This document shows positions 62,784-64,000 of a stretch of 64,000 nucleotides of DNA, piece after piece; position 1 is the first letter of the stretch; every line of letters begins with the position of its first letter. The stretch spans positions 1 to 64,000 of the forward strand of contig NZ_JAFAGT010000045.1 of the NCBI RefSeq assembly GCF_019237615.1, given 5' to 3'. The notes beneath the pieces are model-generated. The model was not told the origin of the DNA. It made no database searches and saw nothing but the letters and a program-made list of their open reading frames with translations. A program made the position numbers and the translations under genes. The DNA comes from Roseateles sp. (lineage in GTDB: Bacteria; Pseudomonadota; Gammaproteobacteria; Burkholderiales; Burkholderiaceae_C).

Positions 62784-64000
62784 TCAGGCCGTCAGCGGCT
62801 TCGCCGTCAACGCTTCGGGAGACAGGCCGGCTCGGTGGCGCCCCCACATGCGCTCGTACAGCGCCTCCAGGTCGCGGGCGAAGCCCTTGGCGTCGTACAG
62901 CGGTGCATCGTCGCGCGCCTGCGCGAGCCGCGCACGCAACACGCCGCGGCGCTCAGGCAGGGCCGCCAGCTCGCAGACCTGGTCGACATAGGCCTGAGGC
63001 GAATCACACACCAGTTCGGGCAGGCCCACGGCACGCAGCAGGCTTTCGCTGACACGGCCCGCAAAGTTGCTCCCGCGCAGCGTCACCACCGGCACGCCGG
63101 CCCACAACGCGTCGCTGGTGGTGGTGTGGCCGTTGCAGGGCCAGCTGTCCAGCGCCAGGTCGGCCGCGCCCAGACGGCGCAGATGGTCGGCCAGCTTGGC
63201 TCTCGGCATGAAGATCAGGCGCTCTGGAGCCACACCGCGGGCTTGGGCTTGGCGGCGCAGCTCCGCATCAGGCTCGTCCCCCCCCGTCAACTGCCACAGC
63301 ACGGCTTGCGGCAGGCGGCGCAGGATTTCCATCCACGCGTCGAACAGCGGCGGATTCAGCTTGGCCGTCTGGTTGGCGCTGACCAGCACCAGCGCATCGT
63401 CAGGCAAGCCCAGCTCGCTGCGCGCCGGCGGTGTGGCGCGTTCGCGCAGGCCGTCGTTGGGCTGATAGCAATGCGGCATCTGGGCGATCTTCTCGCTGTA
63501 CCAGGGCGCATCGGCCAGCGGTGTGACGATGGGGTCGCCAATGATGTAGTCCACTTCACGGGCGCCGCAACTACCTGGAAAGCCGAGCCATGCCACCTGT
63601 ATCGGCGCAGGACGATGGGCCAGCATGGTCAGGCGGCTGCCGCCCGTGTGTCCCTTGAGATCCACGAGGATGTCCACCCCCAGTTCGCGTACGCGGCTGG
63701 CCATGTCGGCCAGGCTCAAGCGGCTCATGTCCTCGAAGCGATCCCCCACCCGCAGAAGGCGCTGGCGCAGCGCGGAGCCGTCGTCTTCGCCATGCGACAG
63801 CAAGCTGACCTCGAAGCGTTCGCGGTCGTGGCTTTCCAGCACCTGCGTGATCAGCGAAGCCGTGGCGTGGCCATGGAAGTCATTGGAGAGATAGGCCACG
63901 TGAAGACGCCGCCCCTCGGCCGGGCTGCGCACCGCCGCTGGCATGGGAGAGATGCCCCGGCACTGATGCTGCGACGCCAGCCTGGCCACCGCCAGCAGCT
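62784..64000 (-). CDS. O-GlcNAc transferase (SPINDLY/OGT)-like protein, partial
   Basis: The frame stays open to the right edge, so the N-terminus (usually TPR repeats) lies outside. The visible 405 residues are the catalytic region: VAYLSNDFHGHATASLITQV with a conserved His, VDILVDLKGHTGGSRLTMLA, RPAPIQVAWLGFPGSCG and the nucleotide-sugar-binding DLALDSWPCNGHTTTSDALW. Bacterial members glycosylate Ser/Thr of proteins, including flagellins in some species. Next to the flagellar and sugar genes this makes flagellin a reasonable but unproven target. Confidence 0.88.
   Translation of the reverse strand, partial: LLAVARLASQHQCRGISPMPAAVRSPAEGRRLHVAYLSNDFHGHATASLITQVLESHDRERFEVSLLSHGEDDGSALRQRLLRVGDRFEDMSRLSLADMASRVRELGVDILVDLKGHTGGSRLTMLAHRPAPIQVAWLGFPGSCGAREVDYIIGDPIVTPLADAPWYSEKIAQMPHCYQPNDGLRERATPPARSELGLPDDALVLVSANQTAKLNPPLFDAWMEILRRLPQAVLWQLTGGDEPDAELRRQAQARGVAPERLIFMPRAKLADHLRRLGAADLALDSWPCNGHTTTSDALWAGVPVVTLRGSNFAGRVSESLLRAVGLPELVCDSPQAYVDQVCELAALPERRGVLRARLAQARDDAPLYDAKGFARDLEALYERMWGRHRAGLSPEALTAKPLTA

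Overview
The window is GC-rich DNA (codon third positions are almost all G or C) from a motile betaproteobacterium, most likely a Burkholderiales member of the Roseateles/Rubrivivax/Leptothrix type. The reasons are the FlhDC master regulator, the flagellar operon order flhBAFG-fliA, the DUF3460-scpA pair, DUF1841, and MinCDE of betaproteobacterial type. This placement rests on gene content only. I saw no rRNA, tRNA or CRISPR array.

Layout. 1-0.8 kb: intergenic debris with the C-terminal stub of an IS630-family transposase. 0.9-2.9 kb: minCDE (division-site placement). 2.9-3.5 kb: a gene-free stretch with six DnaA-box-like 9-mers around an AT-richer core. 3.5-11.2 kb: housekeeping genes (a small basic protein, metG, a DUF1275 membrane protein, DUF3460, scpA, a MaoC hydratase, kefF-kefC, DUF1841). 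11.2-27 kb: flagellar rod, hook and ring genes, with flgNM and flgA on the minus strand and flgBCDEFGH then flgIJKL on the plus strand. A three-gene minus-strand block (M20 amidohydrolase, GINT1-like beta-propeller protein, GT4 glycosyltransferase) sits between flgH and flgI. 27-38 kb: a signalling block with an EAL-like/HDOD protein, a HisKA_2 kinase with an ANTAR response regulator, a membrane kinase, an Hpt protein, a REC-PAS-GGDEF-EAL protein, a GGEEF cyclase and a periplasmic solute-binding protein. 38-46 kb (minus): flhB-flhA-flhF-flhG-fliA and a soluble chemoreceptor. 46.3-46.9 kb: a StbDE/RelBE-like toxin-antitoxin pair with a frameshifted toxin. 47-53 kb (minus): motA-motB-cheY-cheZ, and flhD-flhC followed by a glycosyltransferase and a methyltransferase. 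53.4-61.5 kb (plus): nine overlapping or closely spaced genes for a CDP-activated deoxy sugar that is probably C-methylated, aminated and N-acylated. 61.5-64 kb (minus): a GT2 glycosyltransferase and an O-GlcNAc-transferase-like protein cut by the window edge.

How the parts fit. FlhDC should switch on the flgB and flhB operons, which share a 34-bp upstream element. FliA should then read flgMN and motAB-cheYZ, which carry good sigma-28 promoters with 11-bp spacers. FlgM and FlgN handle the switch to late gene expression and filament-cap assembly. The c-di-GMP enzymes, the phosphorelay and the chemoreceptor plausibly feed motility control. The sugar cluster next to flhDC, together with glycosyltransferases beside flhC and flgH and an OGT-like enzyme, suggests flagellin (or O-antigen) glycosylation. 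That link is inference; flagellin genes lie outside the window.
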